Shown: piece by piece, positions 1 to 9,128 of the stretch
How positions within the stretch are numbered: the stretch's first letter is position 1
Layout of the letters: every line of letters begins with the position of its first letter
Source: Gammaproteobacteria bacterium
Lineage (GTDB): Bacteria; Pseudomonadota; Gammaproteobacteria; Steroidobacterales; GCA-2729495
Assembly: GCA_024229935.1 (NCBI GenBank)
Contig: JAAERX010000156.1
Span: 23,999-87,998 of the forward strand
Reading direction: 5' to 3'
DNA length: 64,000 nt
Notes under the pieces: generated by a model
The model's database searches: none
What the model was told of the DNA's origin: nothing
The model's input: only the letters and a program-made list of their open reading frames with translations
Translations under genes and position numbers: made by a program

Positions 1-497
1 ATGACAGGGTCTTCAAATCTCAGGTAGGCAGCCACCATGGATAGCAAGCCCAGCACAGTCAGTGGCAAAAAAATTGCTACCTGCCGGAAATACAACCATG
101 GAAAAATTGCAATAAAAATAACACTGATCAGTATGGCCAAGATATTATTACCCATACATGCAACCAGAATTGCGCCCTGACTCATGACAATCAACCAGAA
201 AAACATGAAGTCGCAAAATCCGGCGCCTTCCGCACTTCCTGTTTCTGCTGTCAGATACCAGCGATCTATAGCATTCTGGCCAATTTCAAAAGCGCTGCCC
301 GCCATCATTAGCCCGGTGGCAAAGAACATGAAAAGTGGATAATCAGTGCGCATCACAACAAAATCCCAGTGATGTACCAGAGCAGTAATTAGCACAAGGG
401 GCACTAGAAGAGCATACAGATGCGCGCCCAGCACCCATATGGCCGTTGGCAGCGGCAGCTGAATATCATTTTGAATATTGTAACTGCTACTCATCAT
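1..497 (-). CDS. Multi-pass membrane protein, N-terminal part (truncated by window edge)
   Basis: The frame opens with two adjacent ATG codons (497 and 494) preceded on the minus strand by a strong GGGAGGGG ribosome site, and runs open to base 1, so only about 165 N-terminal residues are present. The sequence shows four or five hydrophobic segments: near residues 17-35, 47-62, 88-112 and two more before the edge. No signal peptide or known motif is evident. It is divergent from the DUF1015 gene. I do not recognise the family; the product is an inner-membrane protein of unknown function. Confidence 0.6.
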   Translation of the reverse strand, partial: MMSSSYNIQNDIQLPLPTAIWVLGAHLYALLVPLVLITALVHHWDFVVMRTDYPLFMFFATGLMMAGSAFEIGQNAIDRWYLTAETGSAEGAGFCDFMFFWLIVMSQGAILVACMGNNILAILISVIFIAIFPWLYFRQVAIFLPLTVLGLLSMVAAYLRFEDPV

Positions 498-678
498 CAA
501 GCCCCTCCCATATCCAGAATTGAGTATTCGCCTCTCTAAAAACCATTTATACATGATTGTCCCTCCAGATATAACAGAGGGGCATACATCAGCACTTTGT
601 GGGCAGGGCTGGACTCCGCCACTCACCTCATACAAAATGCCAAGCCATTTTCTCCGGCAAACACAACAGAGACACGCT

Positions 679-1920
679 ATGTCAATGATTAAGCCTTTTC
701 GTGGACTACGGCCAGCGCCAGGATGTGCTGCCGATGTTGCCGCACCACCCTATGACGTACTGAATACAGCTGAGGCCCGTATTCGGGCAGAGGGTCGTCC
801 ATGGAGCTTTTTGCATATTTCCAAACCAGAGATTGACCTGCCTGAGGGAACTGACCCTTATTCAGCCGAGGTATACGCAAAAGGTGCTGAAAATCTGCAA
901 AAACAGATTAGTGAAAAAATCCTCATGCGGGACCCTGACCCCTGCTACTACGTTTACCGCCTGCGCATGGGCAAGCATATACAGACCGGACTGGTATTTA
1001 TTGGCTCTGTTGCCGACTACGATAAAAATAAAATTCGCAAACATGAATTCACTCGCCCAGCAAAAGAGGATGACCGTGTAAGACAAATCACAGCACTTAA
1101 TGCCCAAACCGGACCCGTGCTTCTGGCTTATCGAAATAATTCTGAAGTAAACATGATCTTTGCCAGCATTGTGACAAACGAACCAACCTATGACCTGGTT
1201 GCTGATGATGATGTTGCCCACACACTGTGGGTTGTAGATGATCAAGCCAAGATAGACCGACTAACCGGGATCTTTGACTCAATGGCGGCTCTATATATTG
1301 CAGATGGACATCATCGATCTGCATCAGGCTCTCGAGTATCAAAAGCAAAAAACACACAAGAAGGAACGCAGGCTGGTGAAAACTCTTGGGATTACTTCCT
1401 GTGTGTTGCATTCCCGCACAATGAGACACAAATATTTGATTACAACCGTGTCCTGAAAGATCTGAACGGACATACAAAGGATGAGTTACTCGAAAAAATT
1501 GCAGCACACTTTCATATTGAGTGTGCAGATGCACAAGCAAAACCAGATAAACCTGAGAATTTTGGCATGTACCTGAGTGGCCAGTGGTACAAACTTAAGA
1601 TCAATGATCAACGTGTACCTAAGGCGGACCCCGTAGCCAGCCTTGATGTCAGCCTGCTTCAGGACAACCTCATTGCACCATTACTTGGCGTAAAAGACCC
1701 ACGCACTGATAATCGCATTGATTTTGTTGGTGGCATACGCGGCCTTGATGAACTTGAACGGCGGGTTGATAGTGGAGAAATGGAAATTGCCTTTGCTCTA
1801 TATCCAACCAGCATGGAGGCACTTTTTGCTGTTGCAGATGCTAATGAGGTAATGCCACCAAAATCCACCTGGTTTGAACCTAAACTTGCAGATGGCCTGA
1901 TTTCCCACGTTCTGGATTAG
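679..1920 (+). CDS. DUF1015 family protein
   Basis: The protein starts MSMIKPFRGLRP and carries the N-terminal AAPPYDVL segment and the internal ADGHHRSAS motif typical of DUF1015. The open frame extends upstream to 520, but the start at 679 places the family's usual N-terminus (IKPFRGLRP) at residue 3 and gives 413 aa, the normal family length; the upstream 53 codons look non-coding. The DGHHR motif resembles the ParB/sulfiredoxin-type phosphotransfer motif found in serine kinases of the SerK type. A kinase role is therefore a possibility from family knowledge but is not shown here. No signal peptide; cytoplasmic. The downstream methyltransferase and VOC genes lie on the same strand with short gaps and may be co-transcribed. 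Confidence 0.85.
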   Translation: MSMIKPFRGLRPAPGCAADVAAPPYDVLNTAEARIRAEGRPWSFLHISKPEIDLPEGTDPYSAEVYAKGAENLQKQISEKILMRDPDPCYYVYRLRMGKHIQTGLVFIGSVADYDKNKIRKHEFTRPAKEDDRVRQITALNAQTGPVLLAYRNNSEVNMIFASIVTNEPTYDLVADDDVAHTLWVVDDQAKIDRLTGIFDSMAALYIADGHHRSASGSRVSKAKNTQEGTQAGENSWDYFLCVAFPHNETQIFDYNRVLKDLNGHTKDELLEKIAAHFHIECADAQAKPDKPENFGMYLSGQWYKLKINDQRVPKADPVASLDVSLLQDNLIAPLLGVKDPRTDNRIDFVGGIRGLDELERRVDSGEMEIAFALYPTSMEALFAVADANEVMPPKSTWFEPKLADGLISHVLD

Positions 1921-1989
1921 CAGTTTTTCAGTTACCGGCCACACTGCGAACCAATATGAGCAGCCCGACACGTTAGAATCTATATCACT

Positions 1990-2736
1990 ATGTCTGAACC
2001 TACTCCAGAACTGCCCAAGCAATGGATCAAGGGGCTCGTCCCTACGATGAATGACAAGGGCTTCATGTTTGAAGTGCTGGATGAGTATGCAGATGAATTC
2101 ATACGCAGCTCCAGTACACCTGACAATGAAATGCTGGATATTGGCTGTGCATATGGTGTAGCAACTATCCCCGCACTAAGAAAAGGCGCACGAATCACTG
2201 CATGTGACATGGATAGACGACATCTTGATATCCTAAAGAGTCGCGCCCCGGAAGATATGCATGACCGCCTTACTTTATTTACAGGCGCCTTACCTGATAT
2301 AGATTTACAGGACAATTACTACAACGCTATTTTATGTTCTCGTGTGCTGCACTTCCTGTCTGGTGATGAAATTGATGCAAGCATACGCAACATGTTCCGC
2401 TGGTTAAAACCCGGGGGGCACCTGTATCTTGTAGCAGATACACCATGGGGAATTTGGCGAAATTTTATCCCAACCTGGGAAAAGAACGTGGCTAACCACG
2501 AACGTTGGCCTGGCCATATGCCTAAACCTATTAATTTCCTGCCTTACAAGCCCAGCAGCGATGACGTAGGCCCACCCCTGATGAACCTTCTTGACCCCAC
2601 CTTATTACGACGCACCTGTGAAGAAGCAGGCTTCATTGTTGATAAAGCAAGCTTTGTTGATCGTAGTGATTTTGGTGACAAGGGAAGAATGGATGGTCGC
2701 GAAAACTGTGGGCTTGCTGCACACAAACCTGACTAA
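1990..2736 (+). CDS. Class I SAM-dependent methyltransferase
   Basis: A 248-aa soluble protein. It has the Rossmann SAM-binding motif I LDIGCAYG near residues 50-57, an acidic motif II (ACDMDRRHL) and the post-motif LKPGGHLYLV at about residues 138-147, the usual order for class I methyltransferases. The substrate cannot be inferred. It follows DUF1015 after about 70 bp and precedes the VOC gene by 30 bp, so a three-gene transcript is plausible. Small-molecule methylation is the most likely role; nothing suggests an RNA or protein substrate. Confidence 0.85.
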   Translation: MSEPTPELPKQWIKGLVPTMNDKGFMFEVLDEYADEFIRSSSTPDNEMLDIGCAYGVATIPALRKGARITACDMDRRHLDILKSRAPEDMHDRLTLFTGALPDIDLQDNYYNAILCSRVLHFLSGDEIDASIRNMFRWLKPGGHLYLVADTPWGIWRNFIPTWEKNVANHERWPGHMPKPINFLPYKPSSDDVGPPLMNLLDPTLLRRTCEEAGFIVDKASFVDRSDFGDKGRMDGRENCGLAAHKPD

Positions 2737-2766
2737 CGTATTCCAGCTTTAAAGGGCATCTGATTA

Positions 2767-3201
2767 ATGATCAAAGGATTTCACCATGCTGCGATATCAA
2801 CACCTGACCTAAAGCGTTGTATTGAGTTTTATACCCGTATTATCGGTGGTGAAGTTGCCTGGTCCTTTGGCTGGCCAGAGGGAACTCATGAAGCAGATGA
2901 GGTAACAGGGTTGCAGAATTCAGCCGCAGAGGCCGCCATGCTTAAAATTGGTGATAGCTTTCTTGAAGTATTCCAGTTCACTTCACCTGAGCCACAGCCT
3001 CAAGCCGGTGACCGACCTGTTAATAACCATGGCATCACTCATATCTGCCTTGAAGTAGAGAACATACAGGAAGAATATACGCGTCTGCTGGCAGCAGGGG
3101 TGCCGTTTAATTGCCCACCACAAAATCAAGATGGCAGTTCCATGGTATATGGGCGTGACCCAGACGGAAATATCATTGAATTAATTGAATTTACAGCTTA
3201 A
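2767..3201 (+). CDS. VOC family protein (glyoxalase/extradiol dioxygenase fold)
   Basis: A single 144-aa vicinal-oxygen-chelate unit. Metal-ligand candidates sit where the fold places them: a histidine in the first beta strand (GFHHAAIST), a histidine opening the second half (THICLEVEN, about residue 96) and a glutamate near the C-terminus (NIIELIEF, about residue 138). The length matches single-domain lactoylglutathione-lyase-like proteins that act as dimers. Substrate unknown. It is the last gene of the small plus-strand cluster and is convergent with the MFS gene. Confidence 0.85.
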   Translation: MIKGFHHAAISTPDLKRCIEFYTRIIGGEVAWSFGWPEGTHEADEVTGLQNSAAEAAMLKIGDSFLEVFQFTSPEPQPQAGDRPVNNHGITHICLEVENIQEEYTRLLAAGVPFNCPPQNQDGSSMVYGRDPDGNIIELIEFTA

Positions 3202-3240
3202 TAACTGCATTTCTACACTACTGCAAGACACCTTCATAAC

Positions 3241-4566
3241 TTAAGGCTTTGACCTTCCCGAGAGAATAATCAGGATAGCAATCAACACAATAATGGCATT
3301 AACACCCGCCATCATTGTAAAAGGTGCACCAGGGCCAAAACTATCAAATACCCGTCCACCAAAAAATGTAGCAAATAATATTCCTGTGGTACCCACTAAT
3401 CCGAATACACCCACCGATGCACCACGAATTTTAGCTGGAGCCTCCTGTCCAAGTAGTGCATTACCAGCCACAATGGCACTTATTTCACCAATACCAAGAA
3501 CAAACGTGGCAGCAAGCATTACCGGCATATCATAAGGATCGCTGACAGTTCCAATCATGTAATAACCAATAGTTGCCAGTGTCATAGCAATACAAAGAGC
3601 GACAACACGATTAATCCGATCAACAATAATTCCAAATACCGGAGCCCACAACCAGTTAGCAAGAAGTAATGCGCCCAGAGACTGGCCGGCTGCAATAATT
3701 GCCTGCCCGGGATCAACGCCCTGTTCTGCACCAGCACGAACAAACCACAGTGAATAAAATGCACCAATCACTACTATGTCACCACGTGCAGCAAATGCAG
3801 ATGCGTAAGACAGTGCCAACCGGGGACTATCATTTGCAGCCCTTAAGCCTGCAATAAAACCTGCTATAGGTGATTTTCTTGTTTCTACATCTTGATCCTG
3901 AATAATTCGGCCTTTAAAAAAACCAAAACGGAATATGACTGCTGCAAGTATTGCGATAAAAGCACCAAGCCAATAGGTATAACGTGCCGCCTGCTCAGGG
4001 GGGTACCCCATACCTTCAAAATTACCAGGCAACCTTGCAAGAATAAGAGACACCGTCAGGATCGCAAAGCTTGTTATAAAGCTGTTCAGGCCTCCCCATT
4101 TACCTCGTGAGACCTCCTGTGGAAAATCCTGCATAGTCGCAATAACCATTACAGATGCAGTAGCAACACCAACCGCAAATATGAGCCGATAAAAATAAAG
4201 CTCTGTAAGTGAGGCTGCTGTGGGGAAGAGCATAAAACCAACGGCCCATATCAGGAAGCCGGTAATAAGCAACATTCGCCGACCACTACGATCTGAGATC
4301 GCACCCACTACGCCCATAATAATGAGTGCCGTACCTTCATGCAGAAAGTTCAGGTATCCAGTTACTGTTCCTTGTTGCTCAACAGGTATGTGTAGTATTT
4401 CTTCAAGAATATACGGCTGGACAAAGTTGATAAATGTCACAAGTGTGACAAAGGTAAATGAACAAACAAAAAAGGTGCAGGCATTAACACGACTAACACC
4501 CGGAACCAACCAGAAGGGCCCAAATTTAATACCGCTTTGGTCTGGTTCCTGTTGTACCTCAGCCAC
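3241..4566 (-). CDS. MFS transporter
   Basis: A 441-aa integral membrane protein with about 12 hydrophobic segments and a conserved cytoplasmic loop between segments 2 and 3 (GAISDRSGRRMLL, around residues 82-94), the major facilitator signature. The start codon is GTG, chosen because an AGGGGGA ribosome site lies 5-6 nt upstream. A central loop with charged residues (around 220-230) separates the two six-helix halves. Substrate unknown. It follows the 245-aa gene on the same strand but is separated from it by a good intrinsic terminator, so it is probably transcribed on its own. Confidence 0.85.
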   Translation of the reverse strand: MAEVQQEPDQSGIKFGPFWLVPGVSRVNACTFFVCSFTFVTLVTFINFVQPYILEEILHIPVEQQGTVTGYLNFLHEGTALIIMGVVGAISDRSGRRMLLITGFLIWAVGFMLFPTAASLTELYFYRLIFAVGVATASVMVIATMQDFPQEVSRGKWGGLNSFITSFAILTVSLILARLPGNFEGMGYPPEQAARYTYWLGAFIAILAAVIFRFGFFKGRIIQDQDVETRKSPIAGFIAGLRAANDSPRLALSYASAFAARGDIVVIGAFYSLWFVRAGAEQGVDPGQAIIAAGQSLGALLLANWLWAPVFGIIVDRINRVVALCIAMTLATIGYYMIGTVSDPYDMPVMLAATFVLGIGEISAIVAGNALLGQEAPAKIRGASVGVFGLVGTTGILFATFFGGRVFDSFGPGAPFTMMAGVNAIIVLIAILIILSGRSKP

Positions 4567-4594
4567 GCATCCCCCTGTCTATCTGATATTCATA

Positions 4595-4626
4595 CAAAAA
4601 ACGCCAGAGAATGTTATTCCCCGGCG
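4595..4626 (-). terminator. Rho-independent terminator after the 245-aa gene
   Basis: On the minus strand this gives an 11-bp stem with a 3-nt loop followed by six U residues. Two positions that look mismatched on the plus strand become G-U pairs in the minus-strand RNA, which marks minus as the working strand. It lies directly downstream of the gene ending at 4671 and upstream of the MFS start. Confidence 0.75.
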
Positions 4627-4670
4627 CTTAAAATTATTGCTATTGAACTGATATCAGCCCCCATAGACAC

Positions 4671-5408
4671 TTAGCTCAATGGGGACACTTCTATCGTTAT
4701 AAGCCGAGTCTCTTCATCCCAATCAGAAATGTCAAAATGACTTTCAAGGTGACTTGCATAGCCAAGAAAACGTGGCTTGGTCCACATCTGATGAATTTTT
4801 TCTTCAGTTACATCTGTCCAGATATTACGTTTCCAGCCTTTTTCTAATACCCGTTTATAAGGCGATGTCCAACTAACTTTATTTAGACCATGCCATTGAA
4901 ACCCCTCACCTATAGTGAGATTCCTAAAACATGTTGGAGTAGTAACCGCATCCAATGCAAGATTAATATCACCCGTCTGCTCTATCCAGTAGACTCGTTC
5001 ATGCAAAATTTCATACATGGAATCAACATCATGTTTAACTATTTCAGGTAAAATTCCACGCTGCAGAGCAAAGTCAAAGGTCTTTAGATGTTCTTTAATA
5101 AGTGAATCATTCATCTGGTGCCAGTAAGGCATACGCATCTGATAGGTACGATAAATATCACTAAGCAATCTGCCTAACTCCGCATGACGATCGCCAGCAG
5201 GGCTTTCATCAAGACCCAGTTTTCTACAAATCAGTTCATCAACATCACGAGCAAGCCCTTCAGACTGTGCGGCAAACTTTGCTTCTATATCCTTGGCATT
5301 TTCATTGAAGGCTAACCAGCCCTTCATGATGGCATCAGCACGTACCTTTTCTTCAGGAGTCATGCTATTGGCCATGGTTTGACTAATATCTGCCTGTGCG
5401 GTGCCCAT
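4671..5408 (-). CDS. Unrecognised soluble 245-aa protein
   Basis: I do not recognise this family. The ATG at 5408 follows GGAG with 7-nt spacing, which supports the start; an internal ATG at residue 12 is an alternative. The protein has no signal peptide or membrane segment. The first 130 residues look helical and charged. The C-terminal half is rich in Trp and Tyr (YWHQM, VYWIEQ, FQWHGL, KVSWTSPYKR, RNIWTD, HQMWTKPRF). It ends in a strand-like acidic segment. Such aromatic content would suit a binding pocket, but that is inference. It has its own terminator, so it is a single-gene unit divergent from nothing obvious. Confidence 0.7.
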   Translation of the reverse strand: MGTAQADISQTMANSMTPEEKVRADAIMKGWLAFNENAKDIEAKFAAQSEGLARDVDELICRKLGLDESPAGDRHAELGRLLSDIYRTYQMRMPYWHQMNDSLIKEHLKTFDFALQRGILPEIVKHDVDSMYEILHERVYWIEQTGDINLALDAVTTPTCFRNLTIGEGFQWHGLNKVSWTSPYKRVLEKGWKRNIWTDVTEEKIHQMWTKPRFLGYASHLESHFDISDWDEETRLITIEVSPLS

Positions 5409-5557
5409 CAGAATACTCCAAATTATTTATCTTCAGTCAGTCTGTACCCATGAACAAAATGGATCAAACCACAGAGCAGACTTTTCCCCGAACTGTCCAC
5501 AGGTTGCACATATATGTAGTTACATATTTCTGCATTGCACCCTCAGAGCGGGGCTGC

Positions 5558-6412
5558 CTACTCCTTTTGACGTGCCTGTGCATCCGCAAAGAATAGCAAC
5601 ATCATTTCACGTAACTGCACGTCTTTAAATGTTTCTATATGTGGGCCGTCATAGCGCAGAAAATTTTTAGGTTCACCTGCAGCAGCAAACAGCTCCTCAC
5701 CATTGCTAAAAGGAATCACAGCATCTTGTGTGCCATGAATAATCAGTAATGGGGTTGGGCTAATCTCAGCTATATAATCAATCAAATTATATTTGCGCGG
5801 CATTGTCCATGAAGCCGGGTACTGGAAAGACCAGGTTAGCCAATGGCGGGAGGCAACTTCTCGTGTTATCTCAGGATAACTCGCAAATGCCGCATCCAAA
5901 ACCACGCCGGTCAGTCCATCAAGTAAATCCTGCCGGGTCGCAACCACATAACCGCTCATGGATGCACCAAGACTCTGGCCCAACATAAACACCGGCTTAC
6001 CTTCCGTACGCGGGTCAGCAAACGTCCATTCAAGCGCCGCACTGATGTCAGCAAATATCTCAGGTATACCTGGCTTACCCTGTGAACTCCCATACCCCCG
6101 GTAATCAAGCATAAGCACCTGATAACCTTTCTCTGGTAACCAGTAGACACTGCCTAAATGAGTACTAATATTCTCGGCATTGCCATGGAAGAAAACAATT
6201 GTACCTTTGACCTCACCATAAGCCTCCAGCCACCAGGCACTAAGTTGTGTGCCATCAGAAGAAGTAAGGCTGATATTTTCATATTTAATGCCCAGCTGTT
6301 CAGGTGTTCGTACCCATTGCTTTTGAGGGAAGAAAAGGTAACGACTACAGCCAGATAACTGCAGACCTATAACAACAAAAATAAGGATGATTCGTAGTTT
6401 AGAAATAGACAC
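5558..6412 (-). CDS. Alpha/beta hydrolase lipoprotein (BEM46-like)
   Basis: A GTG start at 6412 gives a clean lipoprotein signal: a Ser/Lys/Arg n-region, a hydrophobic core and the lipobox LSGC with lipidated Cys22. Starts upstream (6454, 6433) would overlap the preceding gene by 35-56 nt and spoil the signal; the GTG overlaps it by only 14 nt. The mature domain has the oxyanion motif FFHGNAEN, nucleophile elbow GQSLGA, a GTQDAVIP acid loop and a late His (DGPHIETF), the complete hydrolase set. It is predicted to be membrane-anchored facing the periplasm; esterase, lipase or peptidase activity is possible, substrate unknown. It is probably coupled to the upstream DUF4105 gene. Confidence 0.85.
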   Translation of the reverse strand: MSISKLRIILIFVVIGLQLSGCSRYLFFPQKQWVRTPEQLGIKYENISLTSSDGTQLSAWWLEAYGEVKGTIVFFHGNAENISTHLGSVYWLPEKGYQVLMLDYRGYGSSQGKPGIPEIFADISAALEWTFADPRTEGKPVFMLGQSLGASMSGYVVATRQDLLDGLTGVVLDAAFASYPEITREVASRHWLTWSFQYPASWTMPRKYNLIDYIAEISPTPLLIIHGTQDAVIPFSNGEELFAAAGEPKNFLRYDGPHIETFKDVQLREMMLLFFADAQARQKE

Positions 6413-8306
6413 GATAGTAAAGACCTGCCTCATTAATACCACTTGATTCATCAATACTACGCTTGAAATGAAGCCTTATCGCATTGTTGCGCGTTAAAAC
6501 AAAATTTTGCCGGATTTCCAGTAACTGCCGGTCTGTACCACCAACAAAATGTAACGTCTCTGCTAGCAACATAGTATTACCCACAACGCCCTGACGCAGA
6601 TACGCAATACTACCCCCAGCTGCAACATCAACTTTGCCATCATTAAAGCCATCATTATATTCAGCACGCCCTCTCAACATGGTCACAATCCGACCATCAA
6701 AAACTGTTTTATAACTAAGGCCTACCCCGCCATTACCCTGAAATGTTAATTCATCATCACCATTAGTCCACTGGCGATCAAACCCCAAACTGGTTTGCCA
6801 GGAAAGCGGCTTATAAAAATGGTCCCGGGGTGGGACAGAGGTAATCTCAAGAATATCCAATCGCTGCAACTGTAATCCATCATTTTCTCTATACCGTAAA
6901 ATAAAACGCCCCATATTGAGAGATGTATCACGTGGGAAGCCCGCCAAATTATCAAGCAAATCATGATAAGAGAGCCTCAATTCAATATCTGAATACCACT
7001 TGTCATCTTCTACACCAGCACCGGCAGACGCCATCATGGTGGCATGCCCGTCAAGTGGCGAGATGGGGGTAGGCGGAACTCGCTGTTCAGGGGGCCTCAA
7101 CTTCCTGCTAGCCAAAAACGTCAATAACTTATAGCTACGCTCAGCAATACCGGGATCTCTTTCATCCTCATTGTATTCATAGCGCAGGAATTTATAGGCT
7201 GTGTAGGCAACCTGCGCTTGGTCACTCTCGCCAAGTTCAAGAAATTCTGCTTCATGCAATACCTGAATGTCTTGCGAAAGTGTCAGCGCCAACATCTGCT
7301 GGGACTTGTTTAGCAGGCCTATGTTGTATGTCACTACTGATTGATTCGATGGCCGATAGTAAACATCATCAATAAGGCCTGCCTTCTCAACCACTCTTAC
7401 GGTATCTAAAGGTATAGCCCAGGCATCAAAACCACTGGTGATATCCAAATCAGGTCTGGCTACTTCAATCAATTCCAGCAATCGGAAGGAGCAGTTTTCA
7501 TCAAAAAAATAATAATCAAAACTAATCTCATTCAACTCCCAAACATGTGCCAGCATCTGATCTACTTCAGCAGGAGTTAAGGCAAGACGGTATTCCCACA
7601 AATCACGATTTTCCAGCCTGGAATATTTTTTGGTTTTCTCTATATATGTGCCGGAGGAAAAATGCCCGGGATAACCACCAGCAATACCTCGCCAGGCGTA
7701 CAAAAGACCAGCCTCACTACCCGTTACGTTGGCACCAAAATTAAGTGCGTAGGACAACAGTGGCGAACTCTGATCAATATCAGGTGGATCAAAACGCAAG
7801 AAAGTATGCCCGTACATTGAGGAAGGGCTATTAACGTAGCTCGCTGCGAAAACAAGAACTATGCTGCTGGCATTAAGAGCATTTCTCCAGTCCTCATATT
7901 CCGGGCATTCAGCTTTAGAAATTTTAAGTTTTGAGAAATCAAGCTGTCTACTTAGCCAATTATAGCGGGCAGGAAATCTGCAACGCGTCTCGGGGGTATT
8001 AACAAAAAGATTCAGGGTTGCACGTAACTCAGCTGCAGCATCGTCACCACCATCAGCAGCTAAAAAGAATGCCTTGTCATCAACATAGCTCTCAGGCCCA
8101 CCAAAACTTTCATCATGATAGTGCAGTAAGGCAAGCCACTCAGCAGCTTTATACAACTGCTTATCTGCCGCCTGAGTCCAGAGGTAATCCACACTTGGCA
8201 CACCTACAGCATCTGCACGCGCTGCGGCAGGCTGCAGATATAGAAGCAGCATAAAACAACACGCTAAACGTTTAGTAAACAAAGCTGTAGAAGAAATAAC
8301 AGGCAA
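6399..8306 (-). CDS. DUF4105 / Lnb N-terminal-type periplasmic protein
   Basis: About 627-635 aa with an N-terminal signal peptide ending PAAARA|DA. The DUF4105 core contains NSPSSMYGHTFLRFD (around residue 160-175), whose Ser/His-containing motif is typical of the Lnb N-terminal periplasmic domain; the C-terminal 200 residues look like beta strands, ending in F. The start is uncertain: TTG at 8306 lies in the U-tract of the preceding terminator, TTG at 8282 gives the best signal peptide (Lys-Arg then a hydrophobic core), and ATG at 8252 would lose the charged n-region. No convincing ribosome site precedes any of them. It neighbours DUF3015 upstream, a pairing seen in other gammaproteobacteria. 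Function unproven; an envelope role is likely. Confidence 0.85.
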   Translation of the reverse strand: MPVISSTALFTKRLACCFMLLLYLQPAAARADAVGVPSVDYLWTQAADKQLYKAAEWLALLHYHDESFGGPESYVDDKAFFLAADGGDDAAAELRATLNLFVNTPETRCRFPARYNWLSRQLDFSKLKISKAECPEYEDWRNALNASSIVLVFAASYVNSPSSMYGHTFLRFDPPDIDQSSPLLSYALNFGANVTGSEAGLLYAWRGIAGGYPGHFSSGTYIEKTKKYSRLENRDLWEYRLALTPAEVDQMLAHVWELNEISFDYYFFDENCSFRLLELIEVARPDLDITSGFDAWAIPLDTVRVVEKAGLIDDVYYRPSNQSVVTYNIGLLNKSQQMLALTLSQDIQVLHEAEFLELGESDQAQVAYTAYKFLRYEYNEDERDPGIAERSYKLLTFLASRKLRPPEQRVPPTPISPLDGHATMMASAGAGVEDDKWYSDIELRLSYHDLLDNLAGFPRDTSLNMGRFILRYRENDGLQLQRLDILEITSVPPRDHFYKPLSWQTSLGFDRQWTNGDDELTFQGNGGVGLSYKTVFDGRIVTMLRGRAEYNDGFNDGKVDVAAGGSIAYLRQGVVGNTMLLAETLHFVGGTDRQLLEIRQNFVLTRNNAIRLHFKRSIDESSGINEAGLYYRVYF

Positions 8307-8340
8307 AAAAAACCGGCAACCCTTTAATAAGAGTTGCCGG
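8305..8340 (-). terminator. Rho-independent terminator after DUF3015
   Basis: On the minus strand an 8-bp perfect stem (CCGGCAAC with GTTGCCGG, extended by a U-G and a C-G pair) closes a short A/T-rich loop and is followed by eight U residues. It lies between the DUF3015 stop and the start of the DUF4105 frame, so expression of the latter needs read-through or an unseen promoter. Confidence 0.85.
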
Positions 8341-8353
8341 CCCTTCTTAAAGC

Positions 8354-8833
8354 CTAGATATACTGTGACAGTCTGGAATCATTACCCAGAACTTCCCACA
8401 TATTTGCCAGCACTTCTTCCTGCGTGACATTTTGTGTAGTAAAAATTTCTGAGTAGTTGTTATGCATAGTTTCCTTGAAATAAGCACGATCTTCCTGCTT
8501 AACACCCAAGGTTACAGCAACAGCCGTCAGAACCTCGCCATCACCACTTGCAACATCTTCACTAAACTCATCCATGACAGCACCAACTTTCACCATCTCT
8601 TTACCATCATAGGTAATGGTGCCTGATGATGAACAACCATTAGTACCCGATGTAACACCAAAGGTATTGTTGCCTGTTGAACCATTGGTTGTTAAACCAA
8701 GAACATGTGTAGCAGTACCAGTCTGGCCTTCAAATAACATCTGGCCCCAACCACAACCCGGACCACCTGCTGCACCAGCAAATGCCGATGTAGACAATGC
8801 ACTTAAAGCAATCGCAACAAAAAACTTCTTCAT
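8354..8833 (-). CDS. DUF3015 family secreted protein
   Basis: A 159-aa protein with a Sec signal peptide (MKK, hydrophobic core, cleavage after SAFA at residue 19). The mature part begins GAAGGPGCGWGQ and contains TGNNTFGVTSGTNGCS, the two-cysteine glycine-rich core typical of DUF3015. The C-terminal 70 residues look helical. The ribosome site AAAGGGG lies about 8 nt before the ATG. It is likely periplasmic with one disulfide. It is transcribed on its own up to the terminator at 8305-8340. Function is unknown for the family. Confidence 0.9.
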   Translation of the reverse strand: MKKFFVAIALSALSTSAFAGAAGGPGCGWGQMLFEGQTGTATHVLGLTTNGSTGNNTFGVTSGTNGCSSSGTITYDGKEMVKVGAVMDEFSEDVASGDGEVLTAVAVTLGVKQEDRAYFKETMHNNYSEIFTTQNVTQEEVLANMWEVLGNDSRLSQYI

Positions 8834-9076
8834 AGTGAAACCCCTTTCTATTTACCAACAAATTAATAACCTTAACTATTGATACTAGCAGCTTTGACGA
8901 ACATTTCTAGCCAAAAGTTAAACAATTAAATTCCCTAAGAATTCTTTTAAAACAAGTAGTTAAATACCCCCCAACAGGGTTCTATATAAAGGTGTAGCGT
9001 TTGTTACCCATAGTGTGCGTACATCTGCATCATCGATGAAACCTAGATCCTTCACCAACATAAATTGCAACATTCT

Positions 9077-9109
9077 GGCCTTTGTCCCAACAGCACAGGG
9101 CCAAAGGCC
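9077..9109 (-). terminator. Hairpin downstream of the DMSO-reductase-type beta gene
   Basis: An inverted repeat GGCCTTTG...CAAAGGCC (8 bp, then one mismatch and 3 more G-C pairs) lies 20 nt after the beta-subunit stop. It lacks a U-tract on the minus strand, so it may act as a transcript-end stabiliser or a Rho-dependent stop rather than an intrinsic terminator. The rest of the 295-bp gap (8834-9128) shows only A/T-rich DNA suited to the DUF3015 promoter. Confidence 0.45.
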
Positions 9110-9128
9110 TGCCGTCATTTAATACCTG

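Noticed and set aside
520..678. Upstream in-frame extension of the DUF1015 gene
   Set aside because: The extra 53 codons do not resemble the family, and the start at 679 gives the usual N-terminus and length.
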